Source: Variimorphobacter saccharofermentans (GTDB lineage Bacteria; Bacillota; Clostridia; Lachnospirales; Lachnospiraceae). Taken from it: DNA of 64,000 nt. The notes below the pieces were generated by a model. That model had not been told where the DNA came from, ran no database searches, and worked only from the letters and a program-made list of their open reading frames with translations. This document shows positions 43,222-51,912 of the stretch, in pieces; positions within the stretch are counted from its first letter, which is position 1; every line of letters starts with the position of its first letter. Both the position numbers and the translations under genes were made by a program. The stretch is taken from NCBI RefSeq assembly GCF_014174405.1, contig NZ_JACEGA010000001.1:556001-620000 (forward strand), read 5' to 3'.

Positions 43222-43929
43222 ATTTTTAAGGAGTCTGCAAAGCAAACGGAGCTGGATTTTGGAAAGCTTAGCCCTTATCTTGATCCAGCAATAGACAGAT
43301 ATTGTGCAATGGATAACGAAATTGAGCAGAAAGAATTCAAGGTCACCTTGAGGAAGTTTATTCGCTTATATTCCTTTATCTGTCATATCATTAAGCTTAA
43401 TGATTCTGAACTACACAAGTTTAGTGCTTTTGCAAAGTGTTTGTTCCGCAAACTTCCTGCGGCAGGTAAGAGCAAAACTCCAAACTTGGATAATGATGTA
43501 GCCCTGCAATACTATCGTTTGCAAAAAATTTTTGAAGGTAAAATACAGCTTGAAAATGAAACTGGAGTCTTGCCAGGAGGTAGACACGGTGCTGGGCTGC
43601 CGCCGGAAGAAGAGAAGGCTACCCTTAGTGAGCTCATTGCTAAACTCAATGAACGTTTAGGCACAACATTCACAGAAATGGATAAGGTCATTGAGCAGTT
43701 TGTCGAGGACATGGCTAAAAATCCGGAAATGCAGCTCCGTGCAAAGAATCCAATGGATATGTTCCAAGTAGCCTATGAAAATAATATCATGGATGTGGTC
43801 ATTGCTCGACTTCAACAAAATCAAGATTTCTGCACAAAGTATATTGAGGATAGCGACTTCCGCGGTGAGATAGATAGAATTATTCTCCCCTTGGTTCATG
43901 AGAGAATTGCGACACAGCAACAAGCATAA
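43222..43929 (+). pseudogene. Type I restriction HsdR, C-terminal fragment
   Basis: The frame is open from the IS66 junction (43222); the first ATG is 43309. The sequence (ELDFGKLSPYLDPAIDRYC, then KLNDSELHKFSAFAKCLFRK and NERLGTTFTEMDKVIEQFVE) matches the helical C-terminal domain of HsdR subunits, which normally follows about 750 residues of nuclease and helicase that are missing here. Only about 235 residues remain, so no restriction is expected. A strong terminator follows. HsdM and HsdS are not in the window. It is a relic of a type I system cut by the IS66 event or the deletion with it. Confidence 0.8.
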
Positions 43930-43970
43930 AAAGGAAACGCACAGGATCTTGTTCTGTGCGTTTCCTTTTT
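43929..43970 (+). terminator. Intrinsic terminator of the former hsdR gene
   Basis: AAAAGGAAACGCACAG pairs perfectly with CTGTGCGTTTCCTTTT around a 9-base loop, with a T-run at the end. The following 216 bases to the AbiEi promoter hold no gene I can support. Confidence 0.9.
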
Positions 43971-44186
43971 CCGTATTCAGTTTACCCTGACCCTCGGTTC
44001 ACAAGTTGTCTTTATGACTACTCGTATTTTGTGTATAAGACTTTTTATAATAGTGGTTTTATATGTAACAAAAACAGCATTTTCCTTTGGTGATTTTTAC
44101 GGTATTCTTCAAGACAGAAGGAGGAGGCAGTATCCGTAAGTGCGTTTGTAGAATTCCAAAGAGAATAGAAAAGTCATAAACCAATA

Positions 44187-44231
44187 TTTACATCTATTAC
44201 GAAACAAAGTATAATATCGGTATTGATGTAA
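44187..44231 (+). promoter_or_regulatory. Promoter and operator of the orphan AbiEi gene
   Basis: TTTACA (44187-44192), 17 bases, TATAAT (44210-44215), a near-consensus promoter. TTACATC (44188-44194) and GATGTAA (44225-44231) form an inverted repeat that covers it, as expected for an AbiEi self-repression site. Confidence 0.75.
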
Positions 44232-44245
44232 GGAGAAAAAGGTCT

Positions 44246-44839
44246 GTGAAAATAATGAAAACCATTGAAGCGCTATTAAAAGAGAACAACGGAATGATAC
44301 GTACTAAGGATGCGGTCAATGCAGGTCTTTCGCGAACCACACTCAGCCAGCTCGTTAAAAAGGGTATGTTAGAACGTGTCGCACAGGGGCAATACATTCG
44401 CCCTTATGAGATGCCGGATGAATTATACCTATTGCAGCAACGCTCTGATAAAATTATTTTTTCTCATGAAACAGCATTATTTTTACATGGAATGGTGGAA
44501 CAAATGCCACTCCGTTATTCTTTGACAATTCCCAGCAGCGGCAAAGTATCCACCTCTTTGTCTGATCGTTGTAAAATGTATTATGTGAAACCTGAATTGT
44601 ATCATTTGGGACGGTGTATCGTTATGACAAAGATGGGAAATGAAGTAACGACCTATGATGCAGAACGGACAGTCTGCGATATCTTACGCAGCCGCAGCCG
44701 AATGGACAGCCAGATATTTGTGGCAGCAATGAAAAAATATGCGGCCCGAAAAAATCAAGATTGGAATAAGCTGCAGAATTATTCGGAGGCTTTTCACATT
44801 AAAAAGCAGTTAATGAAATATTTGGAGGTACTTACATGA
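44246..44839 (+). CDS. AbiEi-family antitoxin, orphan
   Basis: 197 residues. Winged helix at 1-55 (GMIRTKDAVNAGLSRTTLSQ), then LYLLQQRSDKIIFSHETALF and a C-terminal segment TYDAERTVCDILRSRSRMDS, the same pattern as the AbiEi at 35.7 kb (shared LLQQR...ETAL.LHG), so the two are paralogues. No AbiEii gene follows; the next real gene encodes a solute-binding lipoprotein. Start GTG 44246 fits AAGGAG at 10 bases; ATG 44255 is possible. It may act as an anti-addiction factor or as a repressor without toxin. Confidence 0.85.
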   Translation: MKIMKTIEALLKENNGMIRTKDAVNAGLSRTTLSQLVKKGMLERVAQGQYIRPYEMPDELYLLQQRSDKIIFSHETALFLHGMVEQMPLRYSLTIPSSGKVSTSLSDRCKMYYVKPELYHLGRCIVMTKMGNEVTTYDAERTVCDILRSRSRMDSQIFVAAMKKYAARKNQDWNKLQNYSEAFHIKKQLMKYLEVLT

Positions 44840-44877
44840 ATAAAAAGAAATTAAGTTTAGAAGGAGTAAACGAATGA
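44836..44877 (+). CDS. 13-residue ORF linking AbiEi to the lipoprotein gene
   Basis: ATG overlaps the AbiEi stop (ATGA) and the TGA overlaps the next ATG (ATGA). The product, MNKKKLSLEGVNE, ends exactly at the start of the solute-binding protein gene. It stands where the abiEii start would be, so it may be the relic of a deleted toxin gene, or a coupling leader. Confidence 0.35.
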   Translation: MNKKKLSLEGVNE

Positions 44878-46463
44878 AACCAACGATGAAAGCAGCCCTC
44901 CTTATTTTATTTATGACTATAACAATGTTATCTCTTGCCGCTTGCGGTAAGGACCAGCCGCTTGCCGACCGGATTACGGTGCATTTAGCAGCACCTCAAA
45001 GTGCCTACATAGAAGATTTCGACAACAATTTGTATAAACTGTGGCTTGAGGAGCAGAGCGGACTGAACATTGAAATAACATGGCTTCCCACAAAGGATGC
45101 GGAGCAGAACGTTAAACTGGCTCTGGCCAGTGGTGAAAACCTGCCTGATGCCTATGTTGGTTTTGGAAGCTATGAAATTTTTGAAAATCCCGCTATACAG
45201 AAATATGGTGAACAGGGGAGCATTGCCCCACTTGATGAACTGATAGAAGAATATGGAATCAACACAAAAAAGCTATTTGCCGAGTTGCCTGAATATGATA
45301 TCCGAGAGCTTATGACCTCCGCAGATGGACATATCTATTTTATGCCTGGGTTTTCTTCCTCCTACATCACACGGCACAGGCAGGTGATGTGGGTTAACAA
45401 GGGGTGGCTTGAAGCTCTTGATTTAGAAGCTCCGTCAACCACCGATGAATTTTGCAATATGCTTCGCGCCTTCAAGCAAGAATATCCGGACAAAATACCT
45501 CTTGCGGGAACAGATGAATTATATGGCAGGCAGGCATATGACTGGCTGTTCAATGCCTTTATCTACAACGACACAAATAATTCCCGTCTTCTGCTTGAAA
45601 ACGGAACCATAGGATTTGCACCAATCAGGGATGAATGGCGGGAGGCATTAATTTATATGCAAGGACTATATGATGAGGGTCTGTATTCTCCACTGAGTTT
45701 TACACAGGATGTACAGCAATTCAAGCAGATGGCAAATGACCGCCGTGACATACTCGGTGCGTTTGTCACTCCCGGTATTACCTATACCGTTCAGCAGAAC
45801 TCCCCTTCGCTGATGGAACGCTATATCGGAATCGGCCCGGTTGCGGGACCGGACGGTGTGCAGTTGTCCACTGTCTTTGTACCTCCGGCTAAACCCAATG
45901 GAGTAATTACATCAGCCTGCCAGTACCCAGAGGAAGTATTTAAGCTGTTTGACCTGATGCTCTCTGAAGAAGCCTGTCTGATGGGACGGTATGGAGAGAA
46001 AGGGGTGGACTGGGATTTTGCGGAGGAAGGCGAGATAAGTATTTACGGAACCCAGGCCACAATACGAATTATCAATCAATTATGGAATGTTCCTCAGAAT
46101 AAGCATTTAGGGCAGATTGTACCCTATGTTTCACGTCCAAAGTTTTCGGGCGGTGTAACCTGGGATGGCAGCACGACCGATGGAGAATATATCAATGCAC
46201 AGGCGGCCCTGCTGTATAAGGATTATGAGCCGGAGGAGCTGATTGGTGCATTAGTCTATACCCCGGAGGAGGATGCGAAGATACAGAAAATCCGAACCGA
46301 TATGGAAGAGCATGTCAAACAGACGGCAGCAGAATTTATTACTGGTGAAAGGGATATTCTTGATGATGGGGAGTGGCAGAAATATCTGCAGGAGTTTGAG
46401 GATTTGGGGCTTGTAAAATTTTTAGAAACTGCGCAGACGGCATATGACAGACAAAGCAAGTAA
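44874..46463 (+). CDS. Extracellular solute-binding lipoprotein (ABC transporter, family 1 type)
   Basis: 529 residues. Signal peptide with lipobox LSLAAC, Cys at about 24. The mature part has VHLAAPQSAYIEDFDNNLYK, LALASGENLPDAYVG and WVNKGWLEALDLEAPSTTDE, typical of the large LplA/family 1 carbohydrate-binding proteins in Clostridia. It would bind a sugar or oligosaccharide at the outer membrane face and feed a permease, but no permease or ATPase genes lie nearby, so it may share another transporter or act as a sensor for the YesM-type kinase downstream. RBS GAAGGAG. Confidence 0.88.
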   Translation: MKPTMKAALLILFMTITMLSLAACGKDQPLADRITVHLAAPQSAYIEDFDNNLYKLWLEEQSGLNIEITWLPTKDAEQNVKLALASGENLPDAYVGFGSYEIFENPAIQKYGEQGSIAPLDELIEEYGINTKKLFAELPEYDIRELMTSADGHIYFMPGFSSSYITRHRQVMWVNKGWLEALDLEAPSTTDEFCNMLRAFKQEYPDKIPLAGTDELYGRQAYDWLFNAFIYNDTNNSRLLLENGTIGFAPIRDEWREALIYMQGLYDEGLYSPLSFTQDVQQFKQMANDRRDILGAFVTPGITYTVQQNSPSLMERYIGIGPVAGPDGVQLSTVFVPPAKPNGVITSACQYPEEVFKLFDLMLSEEACLMGRYGEKGVDWDFAEEGEISIYGTQATIRIINQLWNVPQNKHLGQIVPYVSRPKFSGGVTWDGSTTDGEYINAQAALLYKDYEPEELIGALVYTPEEDAKIQKIRTDMEEHVKQTAAEFITGERDILDDGEWQKYLQEFEDLGLVKFLETAQTAYDRQSK

Positions 46464-46486
46464 GTGATGAAACCCGTAGCTGTCCC

Positions 46487-46523
46487 GATTCTCCATAAAC
46501 TTGTTACTATAATTCATACCCAA
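46487..46523 (+). promoter_or_regulatory. Conserved promoter element, copy A
   Basis: 37 bases with 31 identical to 49076-49112: GATTCTCCATAAA, TGTTACTAT and ATACCCAA are shared. It lies 77 bases before the response regulator gene. TACTAT may be the -10 box and TCTCCATAAA a regulator site. Confidence 0.6.
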
Positions 46524-46599
46524 TTTGCTGCTGGGACTCTATAATGAAAAACAGGAAATAAGAAACAGGAATATTTTATATAAGAAGGAGGGTGATAAT

Positions 46600-47331
46600 A
46601 TGTATAGAGCATACTTTGTTGATGACGAACCGTTTGTTTTAGAAGAGCTTATCAATCATCCTGCCTTTTTGGAATGTGGTTTTTGGGCTGCTGGTTATTC
46701 TGTAAATCCCGTAAGTGCAAAAAAAGAAATTAAAAAGCTGGGTCCGGATGTGGTATTTAGCGACCTGAAAATGCCGGGATGCTCTGGTGTTGAACTCATG
46801 GAGGAACTTCGAAAAGACGGCGCCGCATGCGAATTTGTTATCATCAGTGCTTATGAGGAATTTCAGGCGCTTAGGAGTTTTTTGAAGATGGATGGCTTTG
46901 ACTATCTGACAAAGCCCATACAGGAGTATGAGCTGCGTAGTGTCTTAAACAAACTGGCAGGTAAAATTGCAGGGAAAAGGCCATTGCATGACATGGAAGA
47001 AAAAACCTCCTCTCCTGAACTTAACAGGCTGACTGCGTATTTGAAGGAGAGCCTGACGCTGAAGCATACCCTTGAATCCACAAGCGAAGCACTTGGAATA
47101 CACCCAAAACAAATCAGCCGTTTGTTTGCCAATCATCTTGGAACAACCTTTGTAGCCTATCTAACCAAACTGAGGATGGAGGAATCCGCGAAGCTGTTGA
47201 AAACAACAAGGAAGGATATTAAGGAAATCTCTGCACTTTGTGGTTTCCCGGATTATTTTTATTTCTGCCGCGTATTCAGAGAATATTATTCCTGCACTCC
47301 TACGACCTTTAGGGAGGAGAGCTGCCGATGA
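46600..47331 (+). CDS. YesN-type response regulator, AraC output
   Basis: 243 residues. Receiver domain at 1-120 with DDE at 8-10, phosphorylation site Asp55 in VVFSDLKMPG and Lys105 in LTKPI. AraC-type double helix-turn-helix at about 145-240 (STSEALGIHPKQISRLFANH, IKEISALCGFPDYFYFCRVF). Regulators of this kind pair with YesM-type kinases and control sugar uptake genes. The start with AAGGAGGGTGATAAT is much better than the upstream in-frame ATG at 46525. It overlaps the kinase gene by 4 bases. Confidence 0.92.
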   Translation: MYRAYFVDDEPFVLEELINHPAFLECGFWAAGYSVNPVSAKKEIKKLGPDVVFSDLKMPGCSGVELMEELRKDGAACEFVIISAYEEFQALRSFLKMDGFDYLTKPIQEYELRSVLNKLAGKIAGKRPLHDMEEKTSSPELNRLTAYLKESLTLKHTLESTSEALGIHPKQISRLFANHLGTTFVAYLTKLRMEESAKLLKTTRKDIKEISALCGFPDYFYFCRVFREYYSCTPTTFREESCR

Positions 47332-49019
47332 AGAACAGGTCTCCGCTTCGTAAACGTTTTTTACTTGCACTTATTATCTATACAGCCGCCATTCTTTTTT
47401 TATGGCTTGGCTGTTATAGTACAGTCTACCGCGCCTCCCTCCGGATTGCCGGTGAAAATACATTATTGGCAGCAGAAAATCTTACGGATCAGATGAGTGC
47501 AGAATTTACTCAAATGAAAACAATTTCATCCGCCATCTCCGGTTCCTCTTATGTGCAGGAATTTTTGGAGGAGCGTGATGTAACCAAATATTATGAAAAG
47601 GCGGAGATCGTATCCGAAATTATACAGAAGGCTGCATTTCCCATCACATCAACAGACAGTGTGATTGTCATCAATGCACAGGGGGATTTCTACCGGTTTT
47701 CGGGAGATTTAAGTAATGCTTCCTGTGAAGAATTATACAAAGCATTTCAAGGTGCAGGGGCAGTTTACACCGTAGTGGAAGCTGACAATACGATGTTCTT
47801 CTGCTACAACGCCCCTGTCTTTGAAACATCGGGACAACTGCCCTCTCGTATTGGAAATGTCGTCATGCTCACCAGACTTGAAAAGACCCGTAGAATGCTC
47901 AGTCACGACCATCCAGGTATCGACATGGCAGTAATATTAGACGGAAAAGTGATTCTGTCCAGCAATCCGGCGCTGGAGGGAGAGGAGGCAGACGAGCTTT
48001 CCAGCCGGTATAGTGCGGTTTCAAGTTCCGCTGTTGCCGGAGCACCATTGACCGTAGCGGCTGCCATTCAGGGAACGGCACTGTTCCCCGAAAGTGGTGT
48101 ACTTCTTGCGTTGTTTTTGACCGTGCTATGTCTGCTGCTTGCTGTAATTGCAGTATTATACCGTTATCTGTCCAGCTACCTTGTTCTTCCCATGGCGAAT
48201 ATTATTTCTCATGTCCGAAAGATTGGAGGAGGAGTGCAGGAGCGGCTGCCAGAAACTGGAATTAAGGATTTTGATACGCTTGTATCCGATATAAACAATA
48301 TGCTTGACCGGACGGACCGTTATAACACGGAGATGATATCTGGTCAGCAGAAGCTGTTTGATGCCGAATTACTAAAACAGAAAATGCGCATGAACCTTCT
48401 TACATCCCAGATGGATGCGCATTTTGTTGTCAATACCTTGAATAATATCAAACGTCTTTCCAATATTAACGAAAATGATAAGGCGGCAGAAATGGCTGAG
48501 GGGCTTGCTGTCATTTTAGGTCATAAGCATACAGGAGATGACCTTGTCAATGTGTTTGCGGATTTTGAAGTGCTTAGAAAATATATCAGTATTATGAATA
48601 TCAAGTTTGAAAATAAATTTTCCGTAGAATATGACCTTGATTATGATCTGGAGGCTTGTCTGATGCCAGGCATGATTTTACAGCCTATCGTGGAGAATGC
48701 CTTGCACCATGGACTTCAAGGTAAGGAACAGGATGCACGGCTGGTGATAAAAGGAACCATACAAGAGAATGGTATCTACTTTGAATTTTCCGATAATGGG
48801 GCTGGAATACCGCCCGCAAAGTTAAAAACCATCAGGGAAAGTCTTTCAGAAACGGAAATGAATGATTTTCCGCCTCCGGGACTAAGGGGGGTAGCTCTTT
48901 CCAATATACAAAGGAGGATACGTCTGCGATTCGGTGGAATGTATTCTGTCACTATTCAAAGTGATTGGGGGAAGGGCACAACCGTAACGGTATCACTTCC
49001 ACTGATACACGATAAGTAA
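47328..49019 (+). CDS. YesM-type sensor histidine kinase
   Basis: 563 residues. One membrane segment at about 12-32, an extracellular sensor of about 210 residues, a second at about 250-275, then HAMP. The His_kinase domain has QMDAHFVVNTLNNIKRL with the phospho-His at about 365; the usual PHFLYNTL is altered to AHFVVNTL. ATPase: NALHHGLQGKEQDARL (N-box) and FSDNGAGIPP, and GVALSNIQRRIRLRF. It probably senses ligand-loaded solute-binding protein or a surface cue. It is translated together with the response regulator. A terminator follows at 49041. Confidence 0.9.
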   Translation: MKNRSPLRKRFLLALIIYTAAILFLWLGCYSTVYRASLRIAGENTLLAAENLTDQMSAEFTQMKTISSAISGSSYVQEFLEERDVTKYYEKAEIVSEIIQKAAFPITSTDSVIVINAQGDFYRFSGDLSNASCEELYKAFQGAGAVYTVVEADNTMFFCYNAPVFETSGQLPSRIGNVVMLTRLEKTRRMLSHDHPGIDMAVILDGKVILSSNPALEGEEADELSSRYSAVSSSAVAGAPLTVAAAIQGTALFPESGVLLALFLTVLCLLLAVIAVLYRYLSSYLVLPMANIISHVRKIGGGVQERLPETGIKDFDTLVSDINNMLDRTDRYNTEMISGQQKLFDAELLKQKMRMNLLTSQMDAHFVVNTLNNIKRLSNINENDKAAEMAEGLAVILGHKHTGDDLVNVFADFEVLRKYISIMNIKFENKFSVEYDLDYDLEACLMPGMILQPIVENALHHGLQGKEQDARLVIKGTIQENGIYFEFSDNGAGIPPAKLKTIRESLSETEMNDFPPPGLRGVALSNIQRRIRLRFGGMYSVTIQSDWGKGTTVTVSLPLIHDK

Positions 49020-49040
49020 TAACATCTATATTCTCTCACT

Positions 49041-49065
49041 GAGACGGCTCACGCTGTCTCTTTTT
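49041..49065 (+). terminator. Intrinsic terminator of the two-component operon
   Basis: GAGACGGC pairs with GCTGTCTC with one mismatch, followed by TTTTTG. Confidence 0.75.
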
Positions 49066-49075
49066 GTTTTGTCTA

Positions 49076-49112
49076 GATTCTCCATAAAAATGTTACTATG
49101 CTCTATACCCAA
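49076..49112 (+). promoter_or_regulatory. Conserved promoter element, copy B
   Basis: Repeats the element at 46487-46523 with 31 of 37 positions equal. It lies about 100 bases before the membrane protein gene at 49212. Two copies before two units suggest one regulon, most simply that of the AraC-type regulator at 46600. Confidence 0.6.
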
Positions 49113-49211
49113 AGAAAACCATGAAAGTTAAAATAAATGTATGTGCGTTTCACAGATAGCAACATTTTTTATTGTTGCTTACAATCAATGAGAAAGGATA
49201 GAGAGGTATTC

Positions 49212-49835
49212 ATGTTATCCAGATTATCAACATTAATTGTGTTTGTAACAGAACTGGGAGTGTTTCCCGTCTATTTGCTTTACCTTGGCATGGCTAAGAT
49301 ATTGCCGGAAATTTTAGTTGTCAGGGGGATTCATGCATGGTGGCATAATCTGCTGATTATTATGGTGTGGATTGGTATTTACATCGCCGCGCTGATTGGT
49401 ATGCGAGCTTACACCAGACAGCAGGTGGATTTGCTGATTCAGAGAGCATGGCATAATCATGAGATGAAAATTTTTACAGGTCCTCTTAAGTGGGGTTCTA
49501 TGGTAAGTGTTCTTGGTATTGTGCTGGTGCCTTATCTAAAGCTGCCGTCATGGTGTTTCTTTATTACAGGCGGAATTGGAGCAGCAGTTATTGTATATGA
49601 CATAGGAAAAGCAAAAGCGAGAGCAGTATTTATCGTGCTCCAGCAGATTTATCTTTCTTTATTGACTGCGGTATATTTTATCCTGTTCGCCCCGGCAATT
49701 TATACGCTTGCGCTTATTACATTTGCATTGATGATATTTGGAATCGGGGCAAAAGATATTTTTTCCCCTCAAATTGTCGTTACAAAATATTTTGATGCAG
49801 ATGGAAGGTTTTTGCGTTCGGAAAAGGAAAGCTGA
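49212..49835 (+). CDS. Multi-pass membrane protein of unknown function
   Basis: 207 residues, with about five hydrophobic segments (STLIVFVTELGVFPVYLLYL first, then LLIIMVWIGIYIAALIGM, WGSMVSVLGIVLVPYL, FFITGGIGAAVIVYDIG and the C-terminal pair). No family motif seen. It is probably in the cytoplasmic membrane. ATG 49212 has GAGAGG 7 bases upstream; ATG 49188 is also in frame. It is followed 11 bases later by a small membrane protein, and both lie downstream of the copy-B promoter element. Confidence 0.65.
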   Translation: MLSRLSTLIVFVTELGVFPVYLLYLGMAKILPEILVVRGIHAWWHNLLIIMVWIGIYIAALIGMRAYTRQQVDLLIQRAWHNHEMKIFTGPLKWGSMVSVLGIVLVPYLKLPSWCFFITGGIGAAVIVYDIGKAKARAVFIVLQQIYLSLLTAVYFILFAPAIYTLALITFALMIFGIGAKDIFSPQIVVTKYFDADGRFLRSEKES

Positions 49836-49846
49836 GGAGGATAAGA

Positions 49847-50104
49847 ATGGATGTAAGAGAGTATCCACAGATGGATAATATGGAAGAAACTGTTATAAAG
49901 CGGAAAGCATACGGAAACCTTTTGACAGTTATTCCGGGAGTAGTGCTTTGTATCGTCACGGCAGCTTTTGTGTTTCTCATGGCAATAGGCAGTAATATGC
50001 TTCTTCCGGAGGAGGAACGCAATGCCATACAGGAAAAACTGCATATGTATGAAATAACAGGATGGCTTTTGGAGAATACAGATTTGAAGAAAGGCGATAA
50101 ATAA
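49847..50104 (+). CDS. Small single-pass membrane protein
   Basis: 85 residues with one membrane segment, LLTVIPGVVLCIVTAAFVFL (about 25-44), an acidic N-terminus facing one side and a C-terminal tail with an amphipathic helix. No known family. GAGGAGG lies 6 bases before the ATG. It belongs with the preceding membrane protein by spacing. Confidence 0.6.
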   Translation: MDVREYPQMDNMEETVIKRKAYGNLLTVIPGVVLCIVTAAFVFLMAIGSNMLLPEEERNAIQEKLHMYEITGWLLENTDLKKGDK

Positions 50105-50186
50105 GGAATGCTTTCATACATAAGTATTTTAGGGTTGAAATTACGATATTCTTCAGGATGGAAAGTTATTAATGGAGGAAGAAGGA

Positions 50187-50825
50187 ATGAAAAAGAGGAT
50201 CAGTATTTTGGTACTATCAGCACTTATATTAGCACTTACTGCTTGCGGAAGAAAGGATATTTCAGATACTGCAGATAATGTTTTTAAACAGCTGGTAGAA
50301 AACGTTGTCAAAAAAGATGATGGTGCCAGTCAGAATAGTATCGAAATTTATGATTTAACGGAGGAACAACAAAAACTGGTTGGAATATGGGAGTCGCCGG
50401 AAGGGTGCATTCTTGCTGTTCGTGCCAGTCGGGTACCGGATTGGGAAACTGGATTTCCTTTAGACATCATTTATTTATATCCCTATATCAGCACCGAGGC
50501 CGAAGAAGTGGACGATTTGGGTTGGATAAAGTTTACCACGGAGTACGAGGGTTGTTCCATAGAAGTGACAGATGAGAACATAATTGTTCTTAATGAAACG
50601 TTTTGTCCTCAGCAAGCAGACCCTACTCAGGATATTTCGTGTGAATATCGCTTGGAGCTTGATTTGGCTACGGACGAATTGCTTTTACACTATCATAAGG
50701 ATGAATGGATAGATGGTAATCAGATTATGCATGAATTCAACATGACCAGAACGGATAGAGATATAGAAGAGGCTAATTGGGACTGGTATTATGGGATACA
50801 CCCCGAAAGGGATGTTCGAAAGTAA
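50187..50825 (+). CDS. Lipoprotein of unknown function
   Basis: 212 residues. Signal peptide with lipobox LALTAC, Cys at about 20. The mature part has a Thr/Glu-rich middle, EEQQKLVGIWESPEGCILAV and further on a beta-rich domain (ISCEYRLELDLATDELLLHY). The form (WxS..G.. then paired strands) recalls small lipocalin-like or DUF5640-like modules, but I do not claim one. ATG 50187 with GGAGGAAGAAGGA was preferred over the upstream ATG at 50172. Confidence 0.65.
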   Translation: MKKRISILVLSALILALTACGRKDISDTADNVFKQLVENVVKKDDGASQNSIEIYDLTEEQQKLVGIWESPEGCILAVRASRVPDWETGFPLDIIYLYPYISTEAEEVDDLGWIKFTTEYEGCSIEVTDENIIVLNETFCPQQADPTQDISCEYRLELDLATDELLLHYHKDEWIDGNQIMHEFNMTRTDRDIEEANWDWYYGIHPERDVRK

Positions 50826-50899
50826 GAGGAATGCAAGGAATATAAATATACAAAAATAAAAGTAGGAGAATTAATGTACAGATCCCAATAGGTGTTGCT

Positions 50900-51052
50900 A
50901 TGAATATTTCTGGAGCGACTTTCCCTGATTATTTTATAAATTACAAGAGTGCTACTATTCACGACAATATTCAGGGAGAGAATGCAGCCGCTTTTCAAGT
51001 AGCTTATGGTGAGGGAACATTGTATTTTAATGATGTCATACCAATGCAATAA
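50900..51052 (+). pseudogene. Possible 3' remnant of a lost gene
   Basis: A 50-residue frame ending in a stop (MNISGATFPDYFINYKSATI first residues) with the frame open about 50 bases further upstream but without a RBS. The composition looks coding, and a terminal Tyr/Phe-rich strand pattern suggests the end of a larger secreted protein. It lies in the 274-base gap between two lipoprotein genes. Confidence 0.35.
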
Positions 51053-51099
51053 AATTGGGTGCCGCAGAACAATAATTACGAATCAGGAGGATTATAAGT

Positions 51100-51888
51100 A
51101 TGAAACAGAGGTTTTTGCCATTTTTATTAGCAGGGAGTATGGCTTTATTTATCACCGCTTGCGGTGAAGGCAGTATCTCATCACAGGAACAATCGCAGGA
51201 GACCGCCGTCAACATGAGTCAGGAGGCAGAGGGTGACGAAGATATACAAAGTCAAGCGTTGGAGGACGATGATAGTCAGGTGTTGAGTGACAAGGAAAAA
51301 GAAATCATTAAAGATACACTGCTGTCACTATGGCAATCGCAAAGCATGTATTCGCTGGAGGATTTTGAAAAATTTCCCGCTGACGAGCAATGCTTTGTGC
51401 CTGCAACGGATAATTATTACGCAGGCTATTCCTATATGCAGTCATTATATTATGAAAGTGAAAAAAGAGTGACTTCTTATAATGAAGAAGGAGATTGCGT
51501 TCAGATACTAACGGCTACAAAGTATCGGAATAAGGAGCAATTTTTAGAAAACACACAATATATAGAAAAGGAGAAAATTGTCTCAGATTCTGCTGATTTT
51601 AAACCCGGAACTTATTATATTTTAGAAGCCGACAACATTGTTTATCACAGTGAGTCTGAGGACTATTTTGAGCGCTATGAAAAAACAGCGCAGGATATTT
51701 ATTATTATCTGATGAACATTACAGATTTTGACCAAAGCACAAATACAGCCGCTTATAAAGAAAAAGAAAAAGTGGAGGCAGGCGCTGAGTGGGGTGTCAA
51801 CTTCTGGTCAAAAATTACCCAAAAGGAATTTAGCGAAGTAAGTGTTCTGCTGGAGAACGATCTGGCCGAATATGAACAATCAGAATAA
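51100..51888 (+). CDS. Lipoprotein of unknown function
   Basis: 262 residues. Signal peptide and lipobox LFITAC, Cys at about 21. An acidic Gln/Ser/Glu-rich linker (about 25-65) follows, then a domain with DTLLSLWQSQSMYSLEDFEK and YYILEADNIVYHSESEDYFE. No known family recognised. AGGAGG lies 9 bases before the ATG. It is one of four successive lipoprotein genes on the same strand, each with its own RBS and spaced by 25-275 bases. Confidence 0.65.
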   Translation: MKQRFLPFLLAGSMALFITACGEGSISSQEQSQETAVNMSQEAEGDEDIQSQALEDDDSQVLSDKEKEIIKDTLLSLWQSQSMYSLEDFEKFPADEQCFVPATDNYYAGYSYMQSLYYESEKRVTSYNEEGDCVQILTATKYRNKEQFLENTQYIEKEKIVSDSADFKPGTYYILEADNIVYHSESEDYFERYEKTAQDIYYYLMNITDFDQSTNTAAYKEKEKVEAGAEWGVNFWSKITQKEFSEVSVLLENDLAEYEQSE

Positions 51889-51912
51889 AAATAGTAAATG
51901 GAGGAAATATAC

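Noticed and set aside
44836..44877. Firm call of an abiEii relic
   Set aside because: Thirteen residues are too few to prove homology; kept only as a low-confidence ORF.
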